Shown here piece by piece: positions 46,895 to 56,188 of a DNA stretch of 64,000 bases. Position 1 is the first letter of the stretch. Each line of letters begins with the position of its first letter. The stretch is from contig PVBG01000008.1 of NCBI GenBank assembly GCA_002968845.1, forward strand, positions 1-64,000, written 5' to 3'. The position numbers were made by a program, and so were the translations under genes. Origin of the DNA: Neorhizobium tomejilense (lineage in GTDB: Bacteria > Pseudomonadota > Alphaproteobacteria > Rhizobiales > Rhizobiaceae). The notes beneath the pieces are model-generated. The model did not search any database, had not been told where the DNA came from, and saw only the letters and a program-made list of their open reading frames with translations.

Positions 46895-47698
46895 TCAGGG
46901 CTTCGGCAGCGGCTGTTCGACGGCGGAGGCGGAACCGGCGGCCGGATCCGAGCCGAACCACTTCTTGTGGATTGCGGCCAGTGTGCCATCCTTCTTCATC
47001 GCGGTGATCGCGTCGTTCGCCTTGGCAAGCAGCGGGTGATCCTTGGTCATCATCAGGCCGTACTGTTCGCCGGTCTTGATGCGCACCTTGACGGCAAGGT
47101 CCTTCATCTTGAGGAAGGCGTATTCCATGCCCGGGACGTCGCTGACGGCCACGTCGGCACGGCCGGAGGAGAGATCCATCAGCAGATCCTGCTGGGCATT
47201 GTAGCTCTTGATGTCGGTGATACCGTATTTTTCCTTGTTGTCCTTGGCCCACTTGTCGCCGGTGGAGCCGGCCAGGACGCCGACGACCTTGCCCTTCAGG
47301 TCTTCGACCTTGGATACGGTCGCTTCCTTGCGGGTGGCGATGCCCATGTCGGCGTCATAATAGGCCTGCGTGAAAGACTGGCTGCCGAGACGCTCCTTGG
47401 TGATGGTGATCGAGGAGATCGCCACATCGATGCGCTTGGAGGAGGTGGCGGCGAACAGAGCCTGGAAGCCGAGGTCGGAAATCTCGACCGTCATGCCGAG
47501 GCGCTTGGCGACTTCGTTGACGATGTCGACTTCGAAACCCTCGAAAGTACCCGTCGCCGTCTTGTATTCGAAGGGCGGGTTGCTCGGATAGGAGCCAACG
47601 GCAAGCGCTGCGGCGGAGGCCAGGCCGGCGCTTGCGACGGACAGGGCAGCAGCACCCGCGAGGCCTAAAACGGCGCGGCGGAAAAGGCTCATGGTCAT
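46895..47698 (-). CDS. Amino-acid-type ABC transporter substrate-binding protein
   Basis: 267 residues from ATG 47698. Signal peptide MTMSLFRRAVLGLAG with cleavage near ASAA. The SBP family 3 fold has YPSNPPFEYKTATGTFEGFE and VDIVNEVAKRLGM, the ligand-binding lobe motif. Ligands of this family are amino acids or derivatives; with the flanking pathway an aromatic amino acid or conjugate is possible. Expressed from the gap that contains two motif 1 sites. Confidence 0.9.
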   Translation of the reverse strand: MTMSLFRRAVLGLAGAAALSVASAGLASAAALAVGSYPSNPPFEYKTATGTFEGFEVDIVNEVAKRLGMTVEISDLGFQALFAATSSKRIDVAISSITITKERLGSQSFTQAYYDADMGIATRKEATVSKVEDLKGKVVGVLAGSTGDKWAKDNKEKYGITDIKSYNAQQDLLMDLSSGRADVAVSDVPGMEYAFLKMKDLAVKVRIKTGEQYGLMMTKDHPLLAKANDAITAMKKDGTLAAIHKKWFGSDPAAGSASAVEQPLPKP

Positions 47699-47893
47699 GA
47701 TTGCGTTCCCTCTGTTTTGGTGACCGGCGGGCTTTTTTCCTGCCGGATCGGATGCGAAATTGTTCTTGATGACCGGCAGGTGGAGTGATGTGACGCGAGC
47801 CCTCTCCCAAGAGCTATCCGGCGGCGTCCCTATCCTCTTCAACGCGCGTGAGAGCGGATCGTGATCGAAAATCCAGCAAGATTCAAGCGGAAA

Positions 47894-47909
47894 GATTGAA
47901 GCTTAAATC
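47894..47909. promoter_or_regulatory. Motif 1-like palindrome GATTGAAGCTTAAATC
   Basis: Symmetric except for one pair (GATTnAAGCTTnAATC). It lies 196 bases upstream of the SBP start, so it is distal for that promoter. Confidence 0.5.
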
Positions 47910-47954
47910 ATGTCGGGGAGGCTCATTTTGGTCAGGCAAACCTGCTTGAAAAAT

Positions 47955-47970
47955 AGTTTAGGTCTAAACT
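47955..47970. promoter_or_regulatory. Motif 1-like palindrome AGTTTAG/CTAAACT
   Basis: Perfect 7-base arms with a 2-base spacer, 96-111 bases before the EthD-like start. The same TTTA...TAAA half-sites as motif 1. Confidence 0.55.
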
Positions 47971-48065
47971 TGTTTTTCGCCGCCGGCGGTTCGATAGTGG
48001 ACCACCACCGGGGAACAGAGGCCGCCCGCAATCGTTGCGGTCCCATAGAAGCAGGAAGCCGAGCC

Positions 48066-48770
48066 ATGCGTTTTGCCTATTTTGCCTTTTTCGAGAATGT
48101 CGATGGAAGTCAGCTTGCCGTGACCAAGGCGGACGTCGAGACCGTCGCTGAAATCATCAAGCTGACGCCGGGGCTGACCACCGCCAATCTCTACACGCCT
48201 GAAGTCACCAAGGACATGTACAACAAGGACGAGCAGTCGCCGATCTTCGGCATGCAGCTCTATTTCAACGAGCTGAGCGAGCTCGAGGATGCGATGGCGC
48301 CGGCCGGCCACCTGCATCAGCTCGCAGCTTCCGGGGTGCTGTCGAGCATTCGCGGCGCCAGGGGCACGCAGCAGGCCATGTATGCGCGGCATTTTCCGGT
48401 CGACGACGCCAAGCTCGATATCGAAAAGAACGGCAATCCCTGTTCCTACGTGGTGCACTATACCGGTCCGGCCGAGGACCTGAACGTCTGGATGCACCAC
48501 TATGTCAGCCATCACCCGCAGGTGATGCGCACCTTCCCCGGGATCCGCAAGATCGAGGTCCTGTCGCGGGTCGGCTGGTGCGGGTTCCTTCCCTGGGAGC
48601 GGGTCAACCACATGCAGCGCAACCGGGTGATGTTCGACAGCCCGGCCGCCCTGCAGGCGGCGCTGCAATCGCCGGCGCGCATCGTCATGCGCGAGGACTT
48701 CAAGACCTTCCCGCCCTTCGAAGGCGGCAATTCCCACTTCCCGATGGAAACGCAGATTATCGTCCCTTGA
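48066..48770 (+). CDS. EthD-like dimeric alpha/beta-barrel protein, function unknown
   Basis: 234 residues from ATG 48066. Two ferredoxin-like halves are apparent: an N-terminal half (MRFAYFAFFENVDGSQLAV) and a C-terminal half with WMHHYVSHHPQVMRTFPG and NHMQRNRVMFDSPAAL, which resembles EthD/REDD proteins. EthD domains often help oxidise or rearrange cyclic intermediates, or act as accessory proteins to oxygenases. I do not recognise a specific function. Convergent with the hydroxyacid oxidase gene. Confidence 0.6.
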   Translation: MRFAYFAFFENVDGSQLAVTKADVETVAEIIKLTPGLTTANLYTPEVTKDMYNKDEQSPIFGMQLYFNELSELEDAMAPAGHLHQLAASGVLSSIRGARGTQQAMYARHFPVDDAKLDIEKNGNPCSYVVHYTGPAEDLNVWMHHYVSHHPQVMRTFPGIRKIEVLSRVGWCGFLPWERVNHMQRNRVMFDSPAALQAALQSPARIVMREDFKTFPPFEGGNSHFPMETQIIVP

Positions 48771-48786
48771 AGGACGATGAGGCCGT

Positions 48787-49962
48787 TCAGAGCTTGATAT
48801 GGTCGCGGTCGAGATCGGTGACCGAGCGGCAGCCGAGAAGCGCCATGGCACGGCGGGTCTCTTCTTCGAGGATGGTGATGGCGCGGGCCGCGCCAGCCTC
48901 GCCGCCGGCTGCGAGACCATAAAGTGTTGCACGTCCGATCATGACCGCATCGGCTCTGAGCGCCAAAGCCTTGACGATATCCGTGCCGCGGCGGAAACCG
49001 CTGTCGGCGAGGATGGTGATCCTGCCCTTCAGCTTGTTGGCGATCTTCGGCAAAATGGTGATCGGCGATGGCGCACCGTCAAGCTGGCGACCGCCGTGAT
49101 TGCTGATGACGATGCCATCAGCTCCCGCATCCGCGGCTAGTTCCGCGTCGCGCAAAGTCATGACGCCTTTGACGATCAACGGCTTTTTCCAGATTTTCCG
49201 CAGGTGGCGGACGTGACTCCAGTGAAGGTCCGGCTCTACCTGCTCGCGCGACCAGATGGCCGTGCGGGCGAAGGTCTGCTGGTCGGTGGGCAGGAAATCG
49301 AGCAGGTTTCCGAAGGGCGGGATACCACGCGCCATGACCGACAGCGCCCAGCGCGGATGGCAAAGTATATCCAGCTTATGGCGGAAGGTCGGGTCCATGC
49401 CGGAGCGATAATTGCGGCGATCCCATTCGCGATTGCCGAATGTGGCCGCGTCGGTCGTCACCATCAGCGCCTGGCAGCCAGCTCTTTCGGCGCGGCCGAC
49501 CAACTCGTCCATGAAGGCCTTCGAGCGGAAGACATAGAGCTGCATACAGTGGGAGAGGTTGGGGATGCCGGAAAGCTCCTCGATCCGCATGTTGGAGACG
49601 GTGCTCTGGGTGAAGGTCACGCCCGCCTTGGCGGCGGCTTCCGCGAGCAGCCGATCTCCCTGATATTGGAACAGGCCATTGAAGCCGGTCGGCGCGATGA
49701 CGAAAGGAAGCCGCATCTTACGGCCGAAGATCGTCGTCGAAAGATCGGGTATGCCGACGCCGGTCAGTGTCGAGGGGCGAAACTCGATTTCCGAGAAGAC
49801 TTCGCGGTTGCGGCGAAGCGTCCATTCGTCCTCGGCGCCGCCCTCGAGATATTCCAGCACGAAGGCAGGCAGGCGGCTGTGTGCCATGGCCTGGAGGTCG
49901 GCGATCGTGACGGCGCGGCTCACGTCCCGGCCGCTATAATATCTCCGTCCGACGATCGCCAT
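48787..49962 (-). CDS. FMN-dependent alpha-hydroxyacid oxidase/dehydrogenase (LldD/MdlB-like)
   Basis: 391 residues from ATG 49962. FMN barrel motifs: CMQLYVFRS, MVTTDAATFGNRE, SNHGGRQLDGAPS (catalytic His and Arg) and LADSGFRRGTDIVKAL. Family members oxidise L-lactate, mandelate or glycolate-type acids to 2-oxoacids. The gene start overlaps the ATPase stop by one base, so it is cotranscribed with transporter 3 and probably oxidises a 2-hydroxy acid in the same pathway. Confidence 0.88.
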   Translation of the reverse strand: MAIVGRRYYSGRDVSRAVTIADLQAMAHSRLPAFVLEYLEGGAEDEWTLRRNREVFSEIEFRPSTLTGVGIPDLSTTIFGRKMRLPFVIAPTGFNGLFQYQGDRLLAEAAAKAGVTFTQSTVSNMRIEELSGIPNLSHCMQLYVFRSKAFMDELVGRAERAGCQALMVTTDAATFGNREWDRRNYRSGMDPTFRHKLDILCHPRWALSVMARGIPPFGNLLDFLPTDQQTFARTAIWSREQVEPDLHWSHVRHLRKIWKKPLIVKGVMTLRDAELAADAGADGIVISNHGGRQLDGAPSPITILPKIANKLKGRITILADSGFRRGTDIVKALALRADAVMIGRATLYGLAAGGEAGAARAITILEEETRRAMALLGCRSVTDLDRDHIKL

Positions 49963-51839
49963 TATTCGACCTGATAGCCGGCTTCCGCCAGCACCGGCGA
50001 CCATTCGGCATTGACGTCGTCCGGGGGCACGGCGGCGAGCAGGCTGCGGGTATAGGCGTGCTGCGGATCGGCAAACACCGTTTCCGTTCGGCCGCTTTCC
50101 ACCACCTCGCCGCGATACATGACCATCACCCGGTCGCAGAGATATCGAACGACCGAAAGGTCGTGGCTGATGAACAGCATCGAGAATCCGTGCTCGTCGC
50201 GCAGCTTCAGCAGAAGGTCGAGAAGCTGTGCCTGAACCGAGACGTCGAGGCCGGAAACGATTTCGTCAGCGACGAGGATTTTCGGCAGGGTGCAGAGCGC
50301 GCGGGCAATGTTGACGCGCTGTTTCTGACCGCCAGAAAGCTGCGAGGGGAAGCGCATCGCCGCATCCGGCGGCAGGCCGATTTCTTTCAGCAGTTCGGCG
50401 GCGCGGTCCATGCGCTCGCGGGTGCTGTTGTGCAATCCGCTCGCCTCGTTCGCCTGGGTGACGATGCTGCCGATCCGCCGGCGCGGGTTGAGCGCCGATT
50501 GCGGATCCTGGAAGACCATCTGGATATAGTCGCGGCGATAGGCCCTGTCGGCATTGCCGTTGGCAGTGACGTCGCGGCCGGCGAGCGTGATCTTGCCGTC
50601 GGTCGGCGTATCGAGGCCGACCACGAGGCGGGCGAGCGAACTCTTGCCGCTGCCGCTTTCGCCGACGATGCCGACGAACTCACCCTCGCCGAGCGAAAAA
50701 TCGACGCTGTTGACCGCCTTGAAGCTGCTGCGCTTGGCGAACGGGCTCCAGGCGGTGGTGTAGGCCTTGGTAAGCTTCTCGCCGTTCAGATGAACCTTGG
50801 CCGATGCGATCTCGCGGCCGGGCGCCAGCGGCGGCGGCACGATGTCCGGCGTCTTTTCCGTGCGGATGCAGGCGGCGATATGATTCGGGCCGATATCGGC
50901 CAGCGGCGGTTCGGCCCGGGTGCAGGCCTCGATCGCGTTCGGACAGCGCGAGGCGAAACGGCAACCCTTCAACTCCTTCAGCACCCGCAGGCCCGGCATC
51001 CGTTCGGGCAGGATGAAGAGGCCGCGGCGCGGGCCCGTGATCGTCGGGTTGGCGAGCTGCAGGCAGCGCGTATAGGGATGCGCCGGGGATGAAAAAAGCT
51101 GCTTTGCCGGACCGCGCTCGGCCGGCCGGCCGGCATAGAGTACCATGATCTCGTCGCTGATCTGCGAGGCGAGGCGCAGGTCGTGGGTGATGAAGATCAC
51201 CGCGGTGCCGTCGCGCTTCTGCATTTCGGCGATCAGCTTGACGATGCGGGCCTGGATCGTCACGTCGAGCGCGGTGGTCGGTTCGTCGGCGATCAAGAGA
51301 CGCGGGCGGCTGGCAAAGGCCATGGCGATCAGGATGCGCTGGCACATGCCGCCGGAAAGCTGGTGCGGGTATTTTTCGAGCAGCGCCGCGCCATGCGGCA
51401 GATGTACGGATTCGAACTCCTTCAGCGCCCGTTCGCGCCAGTTTTCGCCGGGGCCAAGGCCGATCCGCAGAAGATGTTCCTTGATCTGCTGACCGACCGT
51501 CAGCACCGGGTTGAGGCCGGAAAGCGGCTCCTGCGGGATGAAGGCGATATCGCGGCCGAGCAGGCTGCGGCGGCGTTCCGGCAACATGCTCACCAGGTCC
51601 TCGCCATCGAAGGCGAGCGTGCCCTTGGTGACCGCAAAGCCCTTCGGCAGATATTGCGAGATGGTGCGGCCGATCATCGACTTGCCGGCGCCGGATTCGC
51701 CGACCAGGCCGAGGATCTTGCCGGGCTTCAGCGAGAAGTTGAGATCAGTCAGGACCGGGAAATTTTCCTTGGCTCCTACCGATTCAACGCAGAGATTTTG
51801 CGCGGAAAGAATGGGATTTTTGGGCGAGGGAATGGCCAT
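49962..51839 (-). CDS. Dual ATP-binding ABC protein (DppD-DppF fusion), locus 3
   Basis: 625 residues with two complete ATPase domains. First: Walker A GESGAGKS, signature LSGGMCQR, Walker [13 protein letters not shown], then the Cys-bearing oligopeptide tail (CRFASRCPNAIEAC). Second: [27 protein letters not shown]. In locus 3 this single protein replaces the two separate ATPases of loci 1 and 2. The second Walker B carries Ile-Val where DEP-TS is usual (DEIVSG). Confidence 0.92.
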   Translation of the reverse strand: MAIPSPKNPILSAQNLCVESVGAKENFPVLTDLNFSLKPGKILGLVGESGAGKSMIGRTISQYLPKGFAVTKGTLAFDGEDLVSMLPERRRSLLGRDIAFIPQEPLSGLNPVLTVGQQIKEHLLRIGLGPGENWRERALKEFESVHLPHGAALLEKYPHQLSGGMCQRILIAMAFASRPRLLIADEPTTALDVTIQARIVKLIAEMQKRDGTAVIFITHDLRLASQISDEIMVLYAGRPAERGPAKQLFSSPAHPYTRCLQLANPTITGPRRGLFILPERMPGLRVLKELKGCRFASRCPNAIEACTRAEPPLADIGPNHIAACIRTEKTPDIVPPPLAPGREIASAKVHLNGEKLTKAYTTAWSPFAKRSSFKAVNSVDFSLGEGEFVGIVGESGSGKSSLARLVVGLDTPTDGKITLAGRDVTANGNADRAYRRDYIQMVFQDPQSALNPRRRIGSIVTQANEASGLHNSTRERMDRAAELLKEIGLPPDAAMRFPSQLSGGQKQRVNIARALCTLPKILVADEIVSGLDVSVQAQLLDLLLKLRDEHGFSMLFISHDLSVVRYLCDRVMVMYRGEVVESGRTETVFADPQHAYTRSLLAAVPPDDVNAEWSPVLAEAGYQVE

Positions 51840-51840
51840 G

Positions 51841-52716
51841 TCAGGTGCGCTCCGTCTGGGTCAGGCGCGTGTCGAGGGTGCGGCGCAGGCCGTCGCCCAG
51901 GATATTGAAGCCGAAGACCGCGAAGAAGATCGCGAAGATCGGCGCGATCAGGTTGAACGGCGCCTCGTAGATGTTCTGGCGCGCATCGGCGATCATCTGC
52001 CCCCAGGCCGCCGTTTCCGAGCCGACGCTCATGCCGACAAAGGAGAGGATCGCCTCGACGATGATGGCGACGCCCATTTCGAGGCTCATCAGTGTGATGA
52101 GCAGCGGCAGGGTGCCGGGCAGGATTTCGCGGGTGATGGTGCGCCAGTGCGAGAAGCCGATGAGCTGCGCGGCAGAGACGTAGTCCCGCCGGCGCAGGAC
52201 GATGACCTCGCTTCGCAGCACCCGACAGAAGCGGGTCCAGTCGACCAGGATGATGGCGAGCACGACGTTGCGCAGTCCGGTGCCGAGGCCGACCATCAGG
52301 ATCAGGGATAGAATGACCGGCGGGAAGGAGAGCCAGATTTCGACGATGCGGCCGATCACCCAATCGACCCAGCCGCCGAAATAACCGGCGACATGGGCGA
52401 AGAAGGCGCCGATGATCATCGCGCCGATAGAGGCTGTAAACGCCACGGTGAGCGCCACGCGGGCGCCAAAAATCAGGCGGGACAGGACGCAGCGGCCGAG
52501 GCTGTCGGTGCCGAGCGGAAACATCGCATCGCCGCCATCGGCCCAGACGGGCGGGGTCAGGATCGACAGCAGGTTCTGCTCGTTCGGATCGTTGGGCGCC
52601 AGGTAGGGCGCAAAGATCGCACAGACGGCCAGAATGAAGATGATGACGAGGCCCGTCTGGACGCGGCCGGATTTCAGCCAGAGGGGAAGCGGTCGCCCCT
52701 TCGCATATCGTAGCAT
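51841..52716 (-). CDS. ABC transporter permease, DppC type, locus 3
   Basis: 291 residues, start near 52716, one base from each neighbour. DppC motif FPLGTDSLGRCVLSRLIFG after the first TM and the EAA-loop region AAQLIGFSHWRTITREI. Six TM segments expected. Confidence 0.88.
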   Translation of the reverse strand: MLRYAKGRPLPLWLKSGRVQTGLVIIFILAVCAIFAPYLAPNDPNEQNLLSILTPPVWADGGDAMFPLGTDSLGRCVLSRLIFGARVALTVAFTASIGAMIIGAFFAHVAGYFGGWVDWVIGRIVEIWLSFPPVILSLILMVGLGTGLRNVVLAIILVDWTRFCRVLRSEVIVLRRRDYVSAAQLIGFSHWRTITREILPGTLPLLITLMSLEMGVAIIVEAILSFVGMSVGSETAAWGQMIADARQNIYEAPFNLIAPIFAIFFAVFGFNILGDGLRRTLDTRLTQTERT

Positions 52717-52717
52717 A

Positions 52718-53740
52718 TCAACGCACCCTCAGTTTCGGGTTGAGGATCAGGTAGAGGCTGTCGACCACGATGCTGATCACCAGAACGGCGACGCAATAGG
52801 TGAGCCCCGCGCCCTGGATGATCGGCAGGTCGGCGTTGCGGATCGCATCGACCATCAGGTTGCCCATGCCCGGATAGGAATAGATGATTTCGACCAGCAG
52901 GGTGCCGCCGAACAGGAAGCCGAACTGCACGCCCATCAGGCTCAGCGTCGGCAGGATGGCGTTCTTCAGGCCGTGGCGGATCAGGATGCGCTTTTCGGAA
53001 AGCCCGCGAAGCCGGGCCTGCTGGATGTAGTCGTCCTGATAGGCATCGAGCAGGCTCGAGCGCAGCACGCGCATGAGAGAGGGGGACAGCGCGATGCCGA
53101 GTGCGAGGCACGGCAGGATCATGTGCTGAAGCGCATTGAGGAAGGTCGGGATATTGCCGGTGATCAGGCTGTCGAGCAGCAGGAAACCGGTGACGAGCGG
53201 GCGCTCGAAACCGGGACTGAGACGGCCGGTGAAGGGCAGGACCTCGAAAAAGACGCCGAATATGAGGAGCAGGAACAGGCTCCAGAGGAATTCCGGAAGC
53301 GAGAGCAGCAGGATGGAAACGAAATCCATCACCGCTTCGGCGCGGGTGCCGCGCACGTAGAACAGGAAGAGGCCGCCCGCTAGGCCGAAGACGGTTGCCA
53401 CCATCATGGCGATGACGGCGAGCTCGATGGTGGCGGGCAGTGTCGAACCTATCAGGCTTGTCACATTCTGGCGGAAATGGATGGAGCGACCGATATCGCC
53501 GTGGAAGAGCTTGTTCAGCCAGATGCCATATTGCTGATAGAGCGGCAGGTTGAGGCCCATTTCCGTGCGCATGGCCTCGATTTCCTGGACCGTCGCATTG
53601 GGCGGCAGGGACATGGCGGCCGGATCGACCGGCAGGATGCGCAGGATGCAGAAGAGAAGCGCGGAAACAAGCAGCAGGATCGGTATCGCGGTGAGGACAC
53701 GCTTTACCAAGAGCTTGGCAATGGTCGCAAACATGCGCAT
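52718..53740 (-). CDS. ABC transporter permease, DppB type, locus 3
   Basis: 340 residues; MFATIAKLLVKRVLT at 53734 is an alternative start. DppB features: the first TM, LPVDPAAM-type segment, and EAA loop QARLRGLSEKRILIRHGLKN. It follows the SBP gene after a hairpin at 53766-53787. Confidence 0.88.
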   Translation of the reverse strand: MRMFATIAKLLVKRVLTAIPILLLVSALLFCILRILPVDPAAMSLPPNATVQEIEAMRTEMGLNLPLYQQYGIWLNKLFHGDIGRSIHFRQNVTSLIGSTLPATIELAVIAMMVATVFGLAGGLFLFYVRGTRAEAVMDFVSILLLSLPEFLWSLFLLLIFGVFFEVLPFTGRLSPGFERPLVTGFLLLDSLITGNIPTFLNALQHMILPCLALGIALSPSLMRVLRSSLLDAYQDDYIQQARLRGLSEKRILIRHGLKNAILPTLSLMGVQFGFLFGGTLLVEIIYSYPGMGNLMVDAIRNADLPIIQGAGLTYCVAVLVISIVVDSLYLILNPKLRVR

Positions 53741-53765
53741 GCCCCGTATGACGACGTGAAGGAAT

Positions 53766-53787
53766 GGGTCCGGGCGTACCCGGACCC
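53766..53787 (-). terminator. Intercistronic hairpin after SBP 3
   Basis: GGGTCCGGG and CCCGGACCC, perfect 9-base arms with a CGTA loop, between the SBP stop and the permease start. No U-tract. It is likely to stabilise the SBP message. Confidence 0.6.
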
Positions 53788-53810
53788 GAGGATGGCGGGT
53801 TCAGCCGGTA

Positions 53811-55346
53811 TCAGGACCAGGACATGGTACTGCCCAGGACCCAGGCATTGCCGTACTTGACGTAGTTCAGGCTCTTCTTGCGCACCAGCGTCTGGACGCT
53901 CTGCAGAATCGGGATGTTGGCGCCGGTCTCGACAGCTTCCTGCGCGACGGCCTTATAGCCGGCGATACGCTTCTCGTAGACCGGCTCGACAAAGAGTTTC
54001 AGAATCTTGTCGCCGATCTCCGGACCCTTCCAGGCGCCGAACGGCATTTTCGGGTTCATCAGATAACCGGAGAAGATTTCGGGGTCGCCGGTGGCGTTGT
54101 CGAAGCTGTAGAGCGTCGCTTCCGGCAGCTGGCCGCCGCGGTTCAGTTCGAAATATTTGGAATATTCGATCTGCTGCAGTTCGACCTTCAGGCCGACCTT
54201 CTGCCACATCTGCACCAGCGCCCGGGCGATATCGAAATCGCTTGGGAACTGGCCGTTGGTGGCGGCAAGCGTGAAGGTCGCCGGCTTGTCGGCGGTGTAA
54301 CCGGCATCGGCCAGAAGCTTCTTCGACAGTTCCGGATCGTAGGCGAACTTGTAGTCGGGCAGGTAACCCGGAGTGCCGGGTGTGGCCGGTACGGAGAGCG
54401 GCACTGCCGCGCCGCCATAAAAGGCCTTGGAGAGCGCTGCCTTGTCGATCGCGTGATGGGCTGCAAGGCGGACGGCCATGTCCGTAAAGCCCTTGTCATT
54501 GCGCATCTGCAAAAGGATCAGGCGGGTGAACGGGTTGATTTCGGCGGTCAGGCCTTCGGTCTTGCCGAGGCGCTCGGCTTCACGGACCGGAATGTTGACC
54601 GTCAGGTCCACCTGGCCGGACTGGATGGCTGCGGTACGCGCCGACGGATCCTTAATGATGTCGATGGTGACGCGCTTGATCTTCGGCTTGGTGCCGAAAT
54701 AGGCGTCGTTGCGCTCCAGGACGATACGGGAATTCATCTGGTAGTCGACGAGCTTGTAGGGGCCGGTGCCGACCGGCTTCTTGGCGAATTCTTCCGGGCC
54801 GACGGATTCGATATATTTCTTCGGCACCAGGTAGCTGCCGAGAAAAGCCAGCCATTGCGGCGCGGTCGGGGTCGGGGCGGAGAACTTCATGACGCCGGAT
54901 GTCGGCGAGAGGATTTCGATGTCGGTGAGCGTGCGCCAGGAATTGGCGATGTCGAGCTTCAGGCCCGACTTGATGCGATCGACGAAGGTATACTTGAAGT
55001 CCTCCATCGTCATCGGATCGCCGTTGTGGAACTTGACGTCGCTACGGATCTCGAACGGCATCGAAAGGCCGTCCGGCTTCAGCTCCCATTTGGTGATGAG
55101 GTTGCCAATGAGCTTCAGGTCCGGCGACTGATCGAGCGGCTGGTCGAAGACCATCTTGAAGAGCGGCTGCGCATCCGGGACGAAGCGCAGGTTCGGATCC
55201 CAGGACGGCACGTCGGACGGCCAGCCGATGGTGACGCTGTCGGTGCCCTGTGCGAAGGCGAAGCTGGCCTGCGAGAGCACGGAGCCGCTGACCGCGGCAA
55301 GGCCGAGCATCTGCAGGAGATTTCTGCGGTCGATTTCAAAAGTCAT
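53811..55346 (-). CDS. ABC transporter substrate-binding protein, peptide type, locus 3
   Basis: 511 residues from ATG 55346. The N-terminus MTFEIDRRNLLQMLGLAAVSG has a twin-arginine-like DRRNLLQ, so Tat or Sec export are both possible, with cleavage near AFAQG. Family 5 pattern: FEIRSDVKFHNGDPMTMED and VRLAAHHAIDKAALSKAF. It is the first gene of locus 3 and divergent from the ligase/hydrolase operon. The gap between them carries two motif 1 sites, suggesting uptake of that operon's substrate. Confidence 0.9.
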   Translation of the reverse strand: MTFEIDRRNLLQMLGLAAVSGSVLSQASFAFAQGTDSVTIGWPSDVPSWDPNLRFVPDAQPLFKMVFDQPLDQSPDLKLIGNLITKWELKPDGLSMPFEIRSDVKFHNGDPMTMEDFKYTFVDRIKSGLKLDIANSWRTLTDIEILSPTSGVMKFSAPTPTAPQWLAFLGSYLVPKKYIESVGPEEFAKKPVGTGPYKLVDYQMNSRIVLERNDAYFGTKPKIKRVTIDIIKDPSARTAAIQSGQVDLTVNIPVREAERLGKTEGLTAEINPFTRLILLQMRNDKGFTDMAVRLAAHHAIDKAALSKAFYGGAAVPLSVPATPGTPGYLPDYKFAYDPELSKKLLADAGYTADKPATFTLAATNGQFPSDFDIARALVQMWQKVGLKVELQQIEYSKYFELNRGGQLPEATLYSFDNATGDPEIFSGYLMNPKMPFGAWKGPEIGDKILKLFVEPVYEKRIAGYKAVAQEAVETGANIPILQSVQTLVRKKSLNYVKYGNAWVLGSTMSWS

Positions 55347-55510
55347 GACGATCCCTCTGGTTTGCCCGTCGATCGCGACCGACGGACCTGCGGCGGTTGG
55401 TGAAACGCAAGCCTGCAATCCTGCCAGGGGCTTCGGTTTTTTCTTCTGACCCGCTTTTCGCGGTTGTCCCCTTAACAATTGAGGGGATCGTAGAACGAGG
55501 TATAAATTAC

Positions 55511-55525
55511 TTCAAGCCTAAAATT
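55511..55525. promoter_or_regulatory. Motif 1 copy TTCAAGCCTAAAATT
   Basis: Shares AAGCC(T)nAAATT with the site at 62061-62072 (11 of 12 bases) and follows the TTTTAAGCNTAAAA consensus with two mismatches. It lies 165 bases from the SBP start. Confidence 0.5.
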
Positions 55526-55686
55526 TCCGATCGTCAGAAATTGAGAATCCTGTCGACTTCTGCGTGTAGAAGGCCGGAAATGCCGGGTTTTTCTCAGCCT
55601 GCAGGTTGAAAACGCGATGGGCGGCGATCACTAAAGCCGCCGCCGAAGGCAGGGCCCGCAAAAACCCGTTGACGTTCTTTCCAATT

Positions 55687-55702
55687 ATTTTATGCTTAAA
55701 AT
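55687..55702. promoter_or_regulatory. Motif 1 copy ATTTTATGCTTAAAAT
   Basis: Perfect arms ATTTTA/TAAAAT around TGCT, 48-63 bases before the SRPBCC start. It is the best match to the palindrome at 25342 (15 of 16) and contains the 13-mer found before lpiA in reverse complement. Confidence 0.65.
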
Positions 55703-55749
55703 GTCTTTTAGAAAAATCACGCCTCGATGCGACTGAAAGAGGGACGCTC

Positions 55750-56178
55750 ATGATTGATCCGCATTGTCATTCCAGCAGCATCATGGTGGAGCGCCCGGCG
55801 GCGGTCGCATTCGAGCTGATGTCGGACGGGCTGAAACAGGGCCAGTGGGCGTGGGGCAGCCTCAACCGAACAGAGGTCGAGCCCGGCCTCTTCGTGGGCA
55901 CCTCGACCTTCACGGGAAAACAGACATTCGTGCGGCTCCATGTCGACCGCCACCGCTTCCAGGTGGATTACGAAGTCGGCGCGGCCAAGGACGCCATGCA
56001 GTTCCGCAATATGTCTCGCGTCATCCCGGGTGAATTCCTGCGCATGGGGCCGGACAAATGCGTGGTGACGCTGCTGACTTGGCGCCTGGAGACGCAGACG
56101 GATGCGGAGTGGATCCAGTTCGGCACGATCCATGAGGCCGAGATGTTCCTGATCAAGGGCATCCTGGAACGGGCGTGA
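55750..56178 (+). CDS. SRPBCC-like small protein, function unknown
   Basis: 142 residues from ATG 55750. The secondary-structure pattern (N-terminal strand SSSIMVERPAAVAFELMSD, long hydrophilic beta strands and a C-terminal helix AEMFLIKGILERA) fits an SRPBCC/START-type fold used to bind aromatic ligands. No catalytic motif is clear. First gene of the operon before the ligase, 10 bases apart. It could bind or process a pathway intermediate. Confidence 0.6.
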   Translation: MIDPHCHSSSIMVERPAAVAFELMSDGLKQGQWAWGSLNRTEVEPGLFVGTSTFTGKQTFVRLHVDRHRFQVDYEVGAAKDAMQFRNMSRVIPGEFLRMGPDKCVVTLLTWRLETQTDAEWIQFGTIHEAEMFLIKGILERA

Positions 56179-56188
56179 GGACAGGACG

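Larger units (their letters stand above)
47699..48065. promoter_or_regulatory. Divergent promoter gap, amino-acid SBP and EthD-like gene
   Basis: 367 bases. Two motif 1-like palindromes at 47894-47909 and 47955-47970; the rest has no recognisable feature. It serves two divergent transcription units. Confidence 0.65.
55347..55749. promoter_or_regulatory. Divergent promoter gap, transporter 3 and ligase operon
   Basis: 403 bases, AT-rich in the centre and right. Motif 1 copies at 55511-55525 and 55687-55702 lie one per promoter. No convincing coding frame is seen. Confidence 0.7.
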
